From the NCBI GenBank assembly GCA_009869945.1, contig WIXG01000179.1:1-64000 (forward strand): DNA of 64,000 bases, given 5' to 3'. The position numbers were made by a program, and so were the translations under genes. This DNA is from Mesaphorura yosii. Its lineage: Eukaryota > Arthropoda > Collembola > Poduromorpha > Tullbergiidae. Below, piece after piece: positions 50,099 through 62,386 of the stretch. The notes under the pieces were generated by a model. It searched no databases, was not told where the DNA came from, and worked only from the letters and a program-made list of their open reading frames with translations. The number at the start of each line of letters is the position of its first letter. Within the stretch, counting starts at the first letter, position 1.

Positions 50099-51128
50099 TT
50101 AGTCAGGAATCATGTGTATTTCAACATCATGTGTTTCATCTGTATGTTTTCTGAGCCCATCCAAGTTTGGGAGAACATTGACGAGATCGGAAGAAAAATC
50201 ATGGTTCTTGTCCTGAAATCCGTAGCTGCCTCTTCCTGAGCCGTAGGAACCGCCAAATCCGTAGCCACCACTTGTGGCATAGCTACCACTGTTGGAGCCA
50301 AAGCCACCTCCTTCACCGTGGCCGTTCCAGCCTCCGCCGCCATAGCCATGGCCACCACCGCCACCAAAGCCTCCATGTGAGCCATAGCCACTACCTGAGC
50401 CTCCTTGCCAGCCATGCCCGTGGGAAACCGTGGGGCGAGGTGCAGAATGTTGATAACTATGATGCTCCTGTTGAGGCTCGCTCCAGCCTCCTTCAAAGAA
50501 CTTCATTATTCCAGAAGATTCAGCGCTGTGAAGTAGTTGACTCAGGAGCACGCCAGTGGAATGCATCATGTGCCCCTGAGCTTGTAGAATTTCACTTTTA
50601 GCTCCCAGTAGACTTTTTTTCAGCTTAAACATTTGTCTAGCCATGTCCATGCTATGCTGCGCCAAAGACTCTTCTTTGGAGCCACCGCCCCATCCGCCAC
50701 CGGATCCACCCCAACCGTAGCCTCCTTGACGTGCCTTGAGCTCATTCATTTTGGACAACGTGTGCCACAAAGAGCCACTTCCGCCGCCGCTGCCCCAGCC
50801 AGCTCCCTTTCCCTTTGCTTTTCCCAATCCCAAGCCCGCGCCAAGCCCCACGGCTGATCCCAATCCCAAGCCTGGGCCAAGCCCTGCTTTCCAACCCGTT
50901 TTCCAACCCGCTGCCCAGCCCAGCAATTTCTTCATCTTCATCTTTTTCAGCTTCATTTTTGTCATCGGGTCAAGACAATCGACTGAGTCGGGGACTAGGA
51001 GCAGTATGAGCACGAGGACAAGGAGGGGCAGGAAGACCCACTGAAGCCATGTCTGCAACAAATTCCACTAATTTAACGAACCGTAATTGTCAGCAGTGCA
51101 ATCTTACCTTTTGGTTTAGCACCTTCAT
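50099..51128 (-). CDS. Secreted glycine-rich protein
   Basis: Not assigned to a family. Exons 51128-51108 (21 nt, MKVLNQK) and 51052-50099 give 324 aa. The signal peptide (VFLPLLVLVLILLLVPD) is split by the intron from its first seven residues. The mature part begins with a Lys/Met patch (MKLKKMKMKKLL) and then Gly-Leu/Gly-Trp repeats (GLGPGLGLGSAVGLGAG). A more ordinary helical middle follows (HSMDMARQMFKLKKSLLGAK), then a long Gly/Ser/Tyr/His region (GGGGGHGYGGGGWNGHG). The C-terminus is acidic (HTDETHDVEIHMIPD). The composition fits a structural, cuticular or adhesive secreted protein, which is inference. Confidence 0.8.
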
Positions 51129-52261
51129 AGTTTCCAGTTGAGCAGGACACAAGAATAACGGGCACTAAACTAAGTCACTGTTCATATTCGCTACTGCTCA
51201 CTGCCGAGCTTACAGAGACCAACTACTCAGGCCTGTGACTGCCATTGTTGCAAATTTCGACTGCGTCTAGAAAGAAATGACATGAGCTTGCCAAAAAACT
51301 TTCTTATTTATAATTTTAATGATTATCTAGATTAAATACCGCAACTAAGTAAAAGAAGCGATCTCGTCAAGAAGTAAACCCACAATCGACGCGTAATGGC
51401 CGTGCTGAGCTGTGCTATCCGTTATGTGAACGTGTTTACATTTTTATGAAAGTGCAAGTGACACATTACACCCATTTGGTGAGGTGATATGAGACATCGA
51501 CATGCACCTCGAGTACGAAACGAAATGGATCGGCGTGTGGCTGCGGCTGCAGCTTGTGACATTTCTTGCTTTACACTCCAAATCAAAAGTAGTGCTGGCA
51601 CAATGCTCAATCTTCGTTGTAACAAGATCAACAGTTAAACATACTCTTTAGAGTAGAGACCGCATTATCATTATTGTCAAATTGCAAGTCAGTGGCAGTA
51701 TAGCAGTGTTAAGATCGCGTGTGACCAACCATTCGTTTATCTTAACCTTTCCGGCAAGATTGCAGTCATTATTCTCGTAACCCAGTAATAAACGTTATCC
51801 TTAATCGTGAATCGTGATGTGAAAGGTTGCCTTAATCAATGTGCAATGCGATCGATGATAACATACGCCTTAATGTTCAGTATCTGTCTGGCAAGGAGCA
51901 AGAAAGTTGGCCTTATCTCTCGTTTTGACGAAGTGACGTGACGAACATTTCGTAATTAAAACCGTAAATTGCGTCGACCGTGTCGGGTCGAATCCGTCGA
52001 GTGGCTTTTACGATTTGCATTGTGTTTGTGGACAGGATATGCATTTGTCGCAAGTCTGACCATCACGCACAAAATTCAGCTCTAGTTAACGCTAACGTCA
52101 TCGTAATAACTTTATTCACGTGTTAATCGGATGGATGGGTTTAACACTACAGCTATTATGTAATGACACTAAAGAAAAGAGAAATCAAGAGGTCGGATGC
52201 CAGGACTGGTAACAATTGCATAATTAAAGGAAATGTTCTGCGTGTGATTGCAGTGGCTTCA
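51129..52261. other. Intergenic region
   Basis: About 1.1 kb, no gene supported. A TATAAATA element at 51305-51312 (minus) is a possible promoter of the glycine-rich gene, but it lies rather far from the ATG. Confidence 0.35.
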
Positions 52262-52800
52262 TCATTCATCGTACTCTGGAACCTGCACGGCCTCGTCGTA
52301 GTCGGCGTGCTGAATCACTGCTGGCACGGGCACTTCAACATCCCTAATCACTTGCACTGGCGCCGGAGTGCCTGCGAACTTGACTTGGTTGGCCTTATCG
52401 GACGCGTCTTTCTCAGCAACCTCCTGCAAAGAACCTCGAATCTTGTCGATTTTATCCAGTATTCCCTGTATTTGCTTGAGGGTTTTTGGTGTAGAACATG
52501 TTGAACTCAACGGGCAAGACCTGAATCTTCGACTGAAGCACTTTGCTAGTCCCGAAAATGATAAATTGCATCAAGCTCAACAGTTGAAGCCGATCATTTC
52601 GCAGAACTTCAACCGACTTTGTGCAGTTGAAGGCTGAATTCGTTTTGCAAATTCTCTCAAGCTTCAAATAGCGGTGAAGACTAACAAATAATTGCTCTTT
52701 CACAATGGAGGAGACGAGCTGCAGGATTTTTACGACGTGAATTTGCAGCCTTTCGTCGACCAGTTCAGCGACGGTGACCGCACTCAGGACTATGGCCTTA
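52262..52800 (-). pseudogene. Unknown-family gene copy 1, frameshifted (minus arm of inverted pair)
   Basis: An open minus-strand frame runs from about 52800 (AELVDERLQIHVVKILQ) through VEVLRNDRLQLLSLMQFI and VEFNMFYTKN. The similarity to the plus copy then continues in another frame (TLKQIQGILDKIDKIRGSLQ) to the stop at 52262. The shift lies at an A-run near 52490. No in-frame ATG is found at the 5' end before a stop near 52850. The acidic, Val/Pro-rich end (PVQVIRDVEVPVPAV) differs from the plus copy. No known family is recognised. It could be a decayed gene, a missed intron or an assembly error at the homopolymer. Confidence 0.55.
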
Positions 52801-53238
52801 GTTGACGAACTTCTCGCGGCGCATGTCGTGAAGACACTTCAGACGGTTACCGTCATGTCCAAGGACAGGTTCTTCGACGCCTTCATGAGTTCTTAAAGTT
52901 TTGAAGATATTACCAGACCTTGCAGGTTAATTGTTGCAGGTTGTTAAAGAGTTCGATGTTCTTAAGAATGACCAGCTGCAACTGATTAGCCTGATGCATT
53001 TCGTGGTGTTCGGTACCAGTTCTGTATTCAAGAAAAAAAACGATCGCTGGAGGAAGAATTTAACATGTTTTACATCAAAACAATCAAACACACCGAAGAG
53101 ATTTATGAAAAAGTTCATCAGGCGTTGACACTCCGAAAGAAAGAAGAGGAAGCGGTTGGCACGATTGAAGGTCCTAAAGAAGTCGGAGCTGCTGCTCCCG
53201 AGACAGAGAAACCGAGCGATGAACCCGATATTGATTAA
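52775..53238 (+). pseudogene. Unknown-family gene copy 2, frameshifted (plus arm of inverted pair)
   Basis: Homologous to the minus copy, read outward in the other direction. MALVDELLAAHVVKTLQ (ATG at 52792) corresponds to AELVDERLQIHVVKILQ. The frame then breaks near 52880 with a stop nearby. It resumes as VVKEFDVLKNDQLQLISLMH, breaks again at the A-run near 53035, and ends with FNMFYIKTIKHTEEIYEKVH and an acidic tail stopping at 53236-53238. AATAAA follows at about 53297. At least two frame changes and an internal stop make it a likely pseudogene. Confidence 0.55.
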
Positions 53239-53356
53239 TTAGTGTTTATTGTAATCAGATCACATTTTCTTTCATTGTAAGTTCACTTGAGTTTAATAAA
53301 CTGGGTTTGTTTAATGTGAAATTGGCACTGGTTTGAGCCTGATTTTTTGACCATTC

Positions 53357-55518
53357 TTAACTCTGCCAGTTCACCATGCAGAAACTGGGACCGTTTGGTG
53401 GTTGGACTTGATACCCTCTTCTCAACAAGCGGCAACGATGCTCCTCCAGCCTCGAGGCTGCTGCCACCGTGTCATTCACTGAAGCATTGGACCTGAAACA
53501 TATTCAGCCAAAATTAATGAAGACCATGGTGAATGAGAACAGTGAACATATACTCATGCATTCAGATTTGTACCAAAGTCTCTCTGCAGGTGCAGAGGCT
53601 CTGGGCCATGTTCGTGGAATGAGATTCGTCCCGTCTACCATTTCACCCCACATGGCTGGACCGCCTCCGAGCACGAGCCTCTTCTGCTGAAAGCTGCCGG
53701 TGAAGTTATGCGGATCACAGTGGTAGTACTCCATCCAGTCCTCTCCATAACTGATGTAATTCAGGTACCAGCACGTCGAAAGCACGGCTTGGTACCCTTG
53801 TCGAGTGATATTTGCCAACTCGTCACCGTGCGGGTACGGATCGTTCTTCCACACATGCACAATTGTGCTTTTGTCAATTCCCACTTTGCGATCATACACT
53901 TCTTGCCACACAAGCGCTGAATGATTGCCAGAGAATGAATGCACAATATCAATTAACTTCTGCATATGGTAGTCTTCCAGTCTGGTAAAGTCGGTGCTAT
54001 AGTTCATTTTCTTCATGAACTGATTGATCAGTGGGTTGGATTTCCTGCAGTCGTGTCATTAAAAATGAAAGCTCACTTTGGCGCAGTTGAACTGATTTAC
54101 GGGCCGTAAGCGAAAGCTTACCAGCATGTTTCCGAAACTTCATCACCACCAAGGTGAAAGTACTTGTCAGGAAAAGTTTCCACAACTTCTTGAAACAGTT
54201 TCTGCAGGAAGTTGTAATTTGACTCGAGTGAAACATCGATAGGTCCAAATTTTCCATTTGGCTTTCCTTCTTTATCATAGCATTTTGTCAGTAAGTCAGC
54301 CTGGCCAGGCCCCCAAGACTGAGTGTGGCCTGGCGTGTCAAATTCCGGAACGACACGGATTCCACGCACTCTGGCGTACTCCACGATTTCGCGCACATCC
54401 GATTTGGTGTACACATGCGTGTATGGATGATATGAACCCTTTTGACTAGGCAATTATGACGTGTAACGATTGTCAGTAAGAAAAATGGATGCCAGAACCG
54501 TTCTGATTACCTGAGTTCAGGGAATGTCTCACTTTGGAACGGGAATGCCTGATCGTCGACGATGTGCCAATGAAATACATTCAACTTATTCATGGACATC
54601 AAGTCAAGAGAGTCGAATAAAGCTTTCTTGGGCAGGAAGTGACGAGATGAGTCGAGAAGCAACGAGCGGTACGGAAATCTCGGGTAGTCGACAATGACCG
54701 TCGATTTGACTTGAAGCTGAAAGGAATTTCATGGCAGTGTGCCTTAAACAGTTAGCATCTCTAAACAGTGGTTCGTAAGACTCACGGCCACGTAATCATC
54801 AGTTGGATGGATGAGTTGGGAAAAGGTTTCCAATGCGTGCAGAATTCCCCAATTGGAAGAGGCGATCAAAAGTGCTTCACGAGGAAGGTCGGGCGTATTG
54901 ATCTTGATTTCATCTTTGAAAAGTAATATGGTAAGCGGTGAGGGAAGTGAAAGTTGATTCAAGCAGGAGACTCCTACGACTTACAAGATTCGTCCATTTC
55001 AGAATGTGGCCAGTCTTCGCAAGGTGCCATTAAGTCAACGCCAACGTGGTCCAAGTACCCCACAAAGCCCTTCTCCGCCTTCCAGTTATGTGTTGTGTGA
55101 TTTTCCGAGGCACCGTGACTCCGGAGCACTGGGACCATCCCGTTTGACTTCAAGATAATGGAATAGTAACGTTTAAATGCATCTTCCAGCATCGGACACG
55201 TATTCCGAACAATCTGCGCTCAAATTAAACATTTTAGCAAACAAACATAATTTGAAAAGAAGGAGACCAAGCTAATAGAAAGTTTACCTTGAATGTGAAA
55301 TGTACAGGACGAATGATCATGAAATTGTCTCCATAATTCGCAATAAGTTGTGGCTTCGGCCATGGCTCCCCGCTAGTCGCCTTGTACAGTGGACCAGGGC
55401 GTTTGAGGTTTCGTGTGATTGGATCATAGTGCGCGGAGCACTGATGGGAAAGGAAACTGATTAGTAGTACAGGGACGAATATTAGAATCAAAATTGCTGA
55501 GCCCCGAAAACACATCAT
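53357..55518 (-). CDS. Beta-hexosaminidase (GH20), lysosomal/secreted
   Basis: GH20 beta-N-acetylhexosaminidase that removes terminal GlcNAc/GalNAc from glycoconjugates and chitin oligomers. Exons: 55518-55288, 55213-54985, 54913-54786, 54716-54511, 54445-54122, 54044-53554 and 53478-53357; 1731 nt, 576 aa, close to human HEXA/HEXB. A signal-anchor ([15 protein letters not shown]) opens it. The catalytic Asp-Glu pair is in [12 protein letters not shown]. Other landmarks are [60 protein letters not shown] and [11 protein letters not shown]. The end reads [15 protein letters not shown], as in HEX enzymes. The general HEXA-like layout favours lysosomal glycan turnover rather than an insect chitinolytic hexosaminidase, but this is not certain. 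Confidence 0.95.
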
Positions 55519-56968
55519 CACAATTAATTAATTGCGCGATGGCTTTATGGCGTGCTGTGAACTGATTTGAACCTATACGAGTGTCGCTTGCAAGAATGCC
55601 AACATTACTGAGCTGTATTTTGTTGTCAGCGAAGCGAAGATTTGTTAGCAGATAAGTTGCATTAGCTTTCGTCTTCGAGCGTCTGTTAGTTTTATTTTTA
55701 TTGCGTTGTAATTGACTTGACTTGGTACACGAATCACGGAGAGGTCATCGAATCTATTTAGAGCTTTTCATTTGCTTACAGCGTGGCAACAAAGCAGTGC
55801 ATGCAATGTAACATGCAGTTTACTGGGACGTGATGATACGCATGGGGAAGGAAAACTGAAATCATGTATGATCAACGGTTCTGGTATTACTTGAGTTAAT
55901 TCCTTGTGCACTGTCGAGGTGAATGATTGTTCATCTTAATCTGTTGTGCAATCATTGCGTCCGAATTTGTGAATAATTCACGGAGAGTTGATTCAGAAAA
56001 TACAAGCCATAACCAAACCTTAGCCTGAGTGTCATTTCTTTCATCATCCTTCCGAACTTCCCATAACCGACATGTATTCCTAAGTTGCAAGTTGCAGTTA
56101 ATTGCTTTACAGGCCAGATATGGTTTCAGAAAATAATAACGAAGAAAATACCAATATCCAATAGCACCATAGCGAGTCAGGACGAAGAGTTCTTGAAAAT
56201 TCATGGAATGAACTGGCAATTTGCATCGCATTTACTTGTTGGGATTTAGTTACATGAGTGATCATACGTCATATAGAGCGTTACGCGATCATCTGATCGG
56301 ATGATCAAGAGTTTAGGCTCAGTTTAGAAACGAAACTTGTTACACGACCTACACTTTAGCAATAGTAGCCAGGACTTAATTATTTCTCATCTCGCCCCAC
56401 GCCATTTGTACGTTAATTGTAATGATCCAGAGCTCGCAACAACGTTAGCGCATGCAAATTATCCTGTGGCTTATGCTACTTGTGGTATAATAAATGTTGT
56501 GGCATTATCATTATTATTAGCATGACCCTGTCTTGCTAATGCTGCTTTACATTCTTTGGTTTGGGTTGTGCAATGCACATTACGGTTTCATTATGTCAAT
56601 TCTCCGTACTCTACTTGTGTGTTCGGCGAGTGGAACCACTACTAAACTTTGGACCGTGTGTAGTCAGAGCCTCAGAGCCTGTTTACATTCAACTGAGTTC
56701 GCACTTTGAATTTGAAAGTTTCCACTGCCTTTTCCCAGCACCGTATAATTCCAGTTTTCAGCCGCACCGTTATAATTTATTTAAGGAATTCTTTCTGTGA
56801 GTTCAGTGTTCTTTTAGTTTCACCGCCCCGAGCCACGAGGTCGGATTGTTCCATTTTGTTGAAATACTGAAAAAAGCAAGACAAGACTTAATTTTTACTC
56901 AGAATCATTTCTAAGTTTAAAATCCTTTCATTTCAACTAATTCCTCTTTTATTTCAATTGACGCAAAA
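55519..56968. other. Intergenic region
   Basis: About 1.45 kb between divergent hexosaminidase and FBPase. A small palindrome (gatcatc/gatgatc) lies near 56298. No gene recognised. Confidence 0.45.
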
Positions 56969-58422
56969 ATGAGTGGGCAAGCGATTGACACGAATTGCAT
57001 GACGTTGACAAGATTTGTTCTAGCTCAACAAAGGAAGCTTGCACCGGAAGCAACAGGTGACTTGACGCTGCTTCTGTCAACGATTCAGTCGGCTGTGAAA
57101 GCCATTTCGTCGGCCGTTCGCAAAGCCGGTCTTGCAAAACTGTAAGACTTGAATAATGCCAACTTAAATGAAACTGTCGCCGGAAGCTTCACTTGTTGTG
57201 TTGATTGCTCGTCGACAGGTATGGAATGGCTGGAGACACGAATGTCCAGGGTGAAGAGGTTAAAAAGCTGGACGTCTTATCCAATGACTTATTCATCAAC
57301 CTGCTAAAGTCTTCCTACACAACGTGCCTCCTGGTTTCAGAAGAAAATGAAAAGATAATCGAGGTATGGCTGAGGCCTCGATTAGCTTTTATCTGAGAAA
57401 ATATTCATGAAATTTTTGATTTCTATATCGTGATTTCAGGTAGATACTGAAAGACATGGAAAATACATTGTTTGCTTTGATCCTTTGGACGGATCCTCAA
57501 ATATTGACTGTTTGGTATCAATTGGCTCAATTTTTGCTATCTATAAGTATGAACAAAAGGAATTTTTTCTTCGCCAAATGCCGAAAAGTAATCAACCATA
57601 ATTTACACTTGCGCCCAGAAAAATCTCGACTGGTGCTCCTGGCTTACCCGACGCTCTTCAACCCGGCCGGAGTCTTGTTGCAGCTGGCTACGCGCTTTAT
57701 GGATCGGCAACGGCCCTGGTGCTATCCACTGGTCATGGAGTAAATGGCTTCATGCTAGATCCCGTAAGCACAAAACAATTCATTACCTGATTCTCTTAGC
57801 GTTATTAATGTACTTCTTAACCATAACTTGCAGGCAATTGGCGAGTTCATTTTGACTGATCCAAATATGCAAGTTCCTTCAAGAGGCAAAATTTACAGCA
57901 TCAATGAAGGTTATGCGACAACGTGGGAACCAGCCGTTAAAGAATATGTTGAATCAAAGAAAAATCCAGCAGTGAGTTTCGTGGCTAAGTAAATTGGTCC
58001 AGCTTAAATCGTTCTTTAAACTTGCCTGTGTCTCAGAAAGGAAAACCCTACGGAGCTCGTTATGTTGGGTCCATGGTGGCCGACGTTCATCGTACGCTGA
58101 AGTATGGAGGCATATTCATGTACCCTGCAACCACTGATGCGCCAAAGGGGAAGGTTCGGAGGAGCATAGCAGTTTGATATTACTGTGGCTCACATCGATT
58201 TAGTGGAATAATAATATTGACTTCGTGTAATTTCAGCTTCGTCTTCTGTATGAATGCAATCCAATGAGCTTCATCATGGAGCAGGCCGGCGGTGCGGCAA
58301 CTTCTGGCAAGATTCCTATCCTGGACATTGTTCCAACCGCAATTCATGAAAGAAGCCCAATATTCCTGGGATCGAAGGACGACGTGAAAGACGTGCTGGA
58401 CATTATTGCAAAGCATAAATGA
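56969..58422 (+). CDS. FBP1: Fructose-1,6-bisphosphatase
   Basis: Key gluconeogenic enzyme hydrolysing fructose-1,6-bisphosphate to fructose-6-phosphate in the cytosol, classically inhibited by AMP. Exons: 56969-57141, 57219-57363, 57440-57546, 57619-57763, 57834-57971, 58037-58153 and 58237-58422; 1011 nt, 336 aa, the normal length. [11 protein letters not shown] starts the conserved region. The metal site is VSEEN and [11 protein letters not shown], and the substrate site is [17 protein letters not shown] with [29 protein letters not shown] and FMLDPAIGEF are also kept. The third intron (57547-57618) would be missed by simple ORF reading, as its frame stays open for 60 bases. The gene looks intact and single. 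Confidence 0.96.
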
Positions 58423-58734
58423 AATGTTGGTAGCTCATCATGGACCATACACATTGTCATAAATTTCAAATGTGGCTTCCTCTTGAATATTTTGACTATT
58501 TTAGTGAAGGGACCAACGGATGTAAAATTAGTGCGTTCTCCTCTCCTTCCTTTCGAAACTTGACTATCGTCATTATCGACTATAATTTGTTTTCGAATAT
58601 TTGAATATACTCTGATGTACATGTGCCTGTAATTGTTCTGGTCGTGAACGATTGAATAAAGAATATGATGCTACCGACTTGTTTGACTCAAAAGCCCGAT
58701 TTTTAAAAATTTAAACAAAAAATGAAAGATGAAT
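58423..58734. other. 3' flank of FBPase
   Basis: It contains the FBPase 3' UTR, with AATAAA near 58657. No coding evidence. Confidence 0.4.
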
Positions 58735-59070
58735 ATTTTCGGCACTGCTTTCAGTAACGGACAGTTTGTGTCGCTAAATGGACAAATGATGTCTCCCCAA
58801 ATTCTGACCATTTCAACAAGTCCTTCAATACCGTGTGTCATTACCATGATAACCACACAATCCAGGAACCGTGCTGTTTCCAGTTTCTTTTTGAATCTTT
58901 CAATGGTTTCAAGCAGGGTCTGGAAGGAGAATAACAAATAACAAGTGTCATGCAATTACTGGCCGAACGAATAGCCAAACAGTTTGGTTTGCGCCTCCAG
59001 ATCAATTGGCTTCGTGATCACCGTTGCTGCTAGGTATGGCCATAAGAATATCTCAAACGCCACCTCACTG
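58735..59070 (-). pseudogene. Caspase p20 remnant
   Basis: A minus-strand segment at 58919-58735 reads LLETIERFKKKLETARF, then DCVVIMVMTHGIEGLV, GDIICPF and CPLLKAVPKIFI. This matches the caspase p20 domain around the catalytic His (THG). It then runs into FHFLFKFL instead of the QACRG active-site pentapeptide, and the p10 subunit is absent. An upstream piece (about 59070-58970, LEAQTKLFGYSFGQ) fits the preceding caspase strand. It joins only with a frame mismatch across a GTAATT...TTCCAG intron. The locus therefore looks like a truncated, non-catalytic relic. A spliced continuation within the FBPase 3' region was looked for and not seen. Confidence 0.55.
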
Positions 59071-60208
59071 TCGAGCCAAAAATGGTCAATTTAGCAAGTC
59101 TGTAATTGTGAATAAAATTTACTAGAAATTCGCTGAAAGAGTCAATCACAAATTAAATCGGAATACAGAATTCGTTAAAAACAAAATATCTACGGCCAAA
59201 GGCGTTTTTAATCGCGGACCGGAGAACACCAAAATATTCAAATTCTCTGAATTCTCTCTATTCTACTTGGACACTTTTGAAATTCTAATTATAGCTGGTC
59301 CAAAGTAAAGTGAAGGGTAGGAAGGAAGCAACAACCGGTTCACATTGCACTAATGGACAGAAACCGAATTTAATAAAACAACTTGTATGAGCTTTGTTTT
59401 AGTATTCTTATCAGACGGGGTTGACCGAGGCAGGGTGAGTTTTGCTGGACTTTGGCTTTGGCTGGACTGCTGCCGTGTTAATGGTTGTTGATGTTGCATC
59501 CCGCTTTTCGTTAAAATTTTTCATTCAAATTGTAAGTTTGCGCACTTGATTGAGTACTGACGATAAAACTCTTCGTTCACCGCCGGTACATGTACATTAT
59601 GCCAATATGCAAGCGTTTGTTGCGAATATGTGAATCGCCTTATGTATGATTATGCGAATTTGATGAACGCTGGCTATTCGCTCATGCCTCAGCAAGTTTC
59701 ACCTGTATGAATTCAATAATCCACTCTAATTCTAGCAAACATAAACAGAGAGAGGAAGAAACTCATGACTCGCATTCGTATTCGTAAATTCGTAGTAATT
59801 GCGACATGTGCGGAACGAAGTCAAAGAAACCCAAGCACAATAATGTGCATGTTAATTATGTAAGAAATACCGTGATTTATGATCATGAATCAGGTAAGAC
59901 GCAAGGCAGAAATGCACACACACGCGAATGACACAAATTCTCGTCAGCTGCATCGCGTATTGGTGTCTGTTGTCCCCTTTTACTTTTCAACAATTCACGC
60001 AAATGACAAAATTGCAACATCAACGGACGCAATGTTTGCTTCCTTCACGCGCATGATGATTGGGATTCATTGTGATGCGTGTGTGCATTTCTTGTTTTAA
60101 TATAGCACAGAAATTAGCGACTGTGGCACGGCGTCGTTTCACTGAATTGGACAGACCATCAATTCAGTTGGGTTCGCAGCTCAAGTGAGCGTGTGTCGAG
60201 ATTTCGGA
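59071..60208. other. Intergenic region
   Basis: About 1.1 kb without recognisable genes. One 73-codon plus-strand ORF (59879-60100) has no support. Confidence 0.4.
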
Positions 60209-62386
60209 ATGGATTCTCTGAGGTGGGCAGCCGTTCTGAGCCTTGTGCTGGTCTTGCAGCACCCAACTGTCGTCTCGCATGTGTCCCTGACCTTCCCACC
60301 GTCTCGCACACTCAGTTTGGACTTCCTCAATACTTTCTGGACGAAGCCGCCATGCGGAATGCCACGAGGGTCAGTCAAGACGAGTTTTATAGCAGGATCG
60401 ACGGTGAATATGACCTGGCACTTGGGATACGCTCACACTGTAAGCATAAGCATACAAATGCCTATCATGAAAATGAGCGTGCATCTGTATCTCTTGATTC
60501 ATTACTGCCAGGGTGGGTACAAACTGGAGCTGTTAACGAGTCAAGGTAGCAAATTGGTTGATTTAACCCCGACTGAAGACAACGAATTTGTCCAGGGCAA
60601 AACAACGTGAGGCCAACATTTAAACTCCGATATGATTTTACAGTGACATTTTTAAATTGCATAATGCAAAGCGTGTCGCCCCGCAAGTTCGAATATAAAG
60701 TTCAAACTACCTTCAGCGCAAAATTACGAGCTAGAATCGGTCACGAGATCAACAAGACACGCGTTAGTATGCACTGTGAGAGCGAGCGATAGGCCAATTA
60801 GTTCAAGAGAGCGGCACAACAGATTGTCCAGGAGAATTCTTCCCAACAATTTGTCCAAGATAATTAATTACCGTCCCAACCAGTAATATTTCTGTTGAGA
60901 CTTTCGAACTAATTTTCCTATCGCTCTGTTTCAGTGTATTCGAACTCGTGTCTTCTCAAACTTATGGCCGATTCGCACTTTAATTTCGCGCTGATATAGT
61001 TCGAACTGCTGACATGACATACAACTTTATACAGAGCTCAGTGGCATTTGATTAAATTGCCTTCAAACATAACCTGCTCCAGCTGCATTGTGCGATTACT
61101 GCGACAAGTGCCGGAGTTTTCTCCCAACTTCGCATTTTGGTCATGCTCAGATATCGATATTCTTCATGCTGACTCATATGTCGAAACGTGCAGCGGACGA
61201 GGGAAGTATTCGCCAGCCAACAATTCATGTCAATGCTGCAAGAGTAAGTCTCCACACTCTCTGACAAGTGAGTTCCTATCACCGGCCCATTGTTAACGCT
61301 GATTCACGCCATGGCAGAGGGATGGGGGTCGAGATGCCAGTACCAAGACGAATGCTTCAACGATGCCGATTGCTCGGGTGGAGGAAAATGTATCAATTTG
61401 GGGGGATCGGCATTACCACGAAATCAATGCTTTTGTGATGAGAATCATTTTGGTGATCGATGCGAGAAGAGCAACCCCGGATCGTTACCAAAGTTTTCAA
61501 ACCCACCCGATTTGACGGAATATTTCCAAGTACCGCTTGCCGGTGTGATGGTCGTGTACTTCAAGGTAAAATGAGATCGTATGCGCGACTGCTCGAAGAA
61601 TTATACTTCAATACTCAATTGAGTGTTGTAATATCATAGAGACTAGAAGGATCAACCGAAGACGAAGACATCATAGAATTCGTGATTCATGTGAATGGCA
61701 CTTCATGGGTTGGGATCGGATGGCGACCCATTCAGCTTGGTCCAATTTGTAAGAGCTGGCCATTCATCACTGACGCATTGAATCCCGATAAAGAGCCGAC
61801 GCTTATTCAACGTCCACCCACAACAACTGCTGAACCTAACCGCAATTCGTCCTCTCAAGAAAGCGCTAACGAAGAAGTTTATGAACCGGAATACCAGTAC
61901 ATTCCTTCAGAATGGGCGCCACAAGACCCTTTCACACCCATGGACTGCACCGACATCGTCATCGGGAGCGCAGTAGGGCAATATGCAAGAATCCGTGACT
62001 CGTACGCGCGAGGTCGCCACACTCCGCAGCCGGATGCATTTTGGGGTGGCAAAGATGACCTGCTCGCTGCGACCGGATGGGAAGACGGATCTTCGCGAAC
62101 GACCACGCTCATTTTTCGACGACGCGTGCGAGCGTCGGACGGTCCGGATCATCCGCTCAAAGGAGACTTGCTACTCACTTATGCAAGAGGACAACAGCCT
62201 GGCGATGTCGTTCAAAATCCGCAACACCAATTAGAAAGAGGGAATCCTATCGTGTCTGACTTCTACACGCTGGACGAGTACAAGTACCACGGGTTGGGTG
62301 AGATTCAGCGAGGAGCAAAATATATGGACTTCAGCGCGACACGGGACCCACCACCGTCGTCGTCATCGGACCAGGATCAGAGCTAG
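60209..62386 (+). CDS. Secreted EGF-like/DOMON domain protein
   Basis: Extracellular protein with a conserved ecdysozoan layout: N-terminal Cys domain, EGF-like repeats and a DOMON domain (a heme- or sugar-binding beta-sandwich). Exons: 60209-60439, 60512-60606, 61035-61243, 61318-61565 and 61640-62386; 1530 nt, 509 aa. A signal peptide (WAAVLSLVLVLQHPTVVS) is followed by SLDFLNTFWTKPPCGMPRGS, MTWHLGYAHTGGYKLELL and LIKLPSNITCSSCIVRLLRQ. The EGF region has CQYQDECFNDADC and CFCDENHFGDRC. The DOMON part shows HVNGTSWVGIGWRPI, MDCTDIVIGSAVG, DAFWGGKDDLLAATGWEDG and TTLIFRR. A Ser/Thr/Pro/Glu insert (about residues 305-330) interrupts it. The 428-bp second intron is the longest in the gene. Homologous proteins are known in nematodes and arthropods; function is not established. 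Confidence 0.85.
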
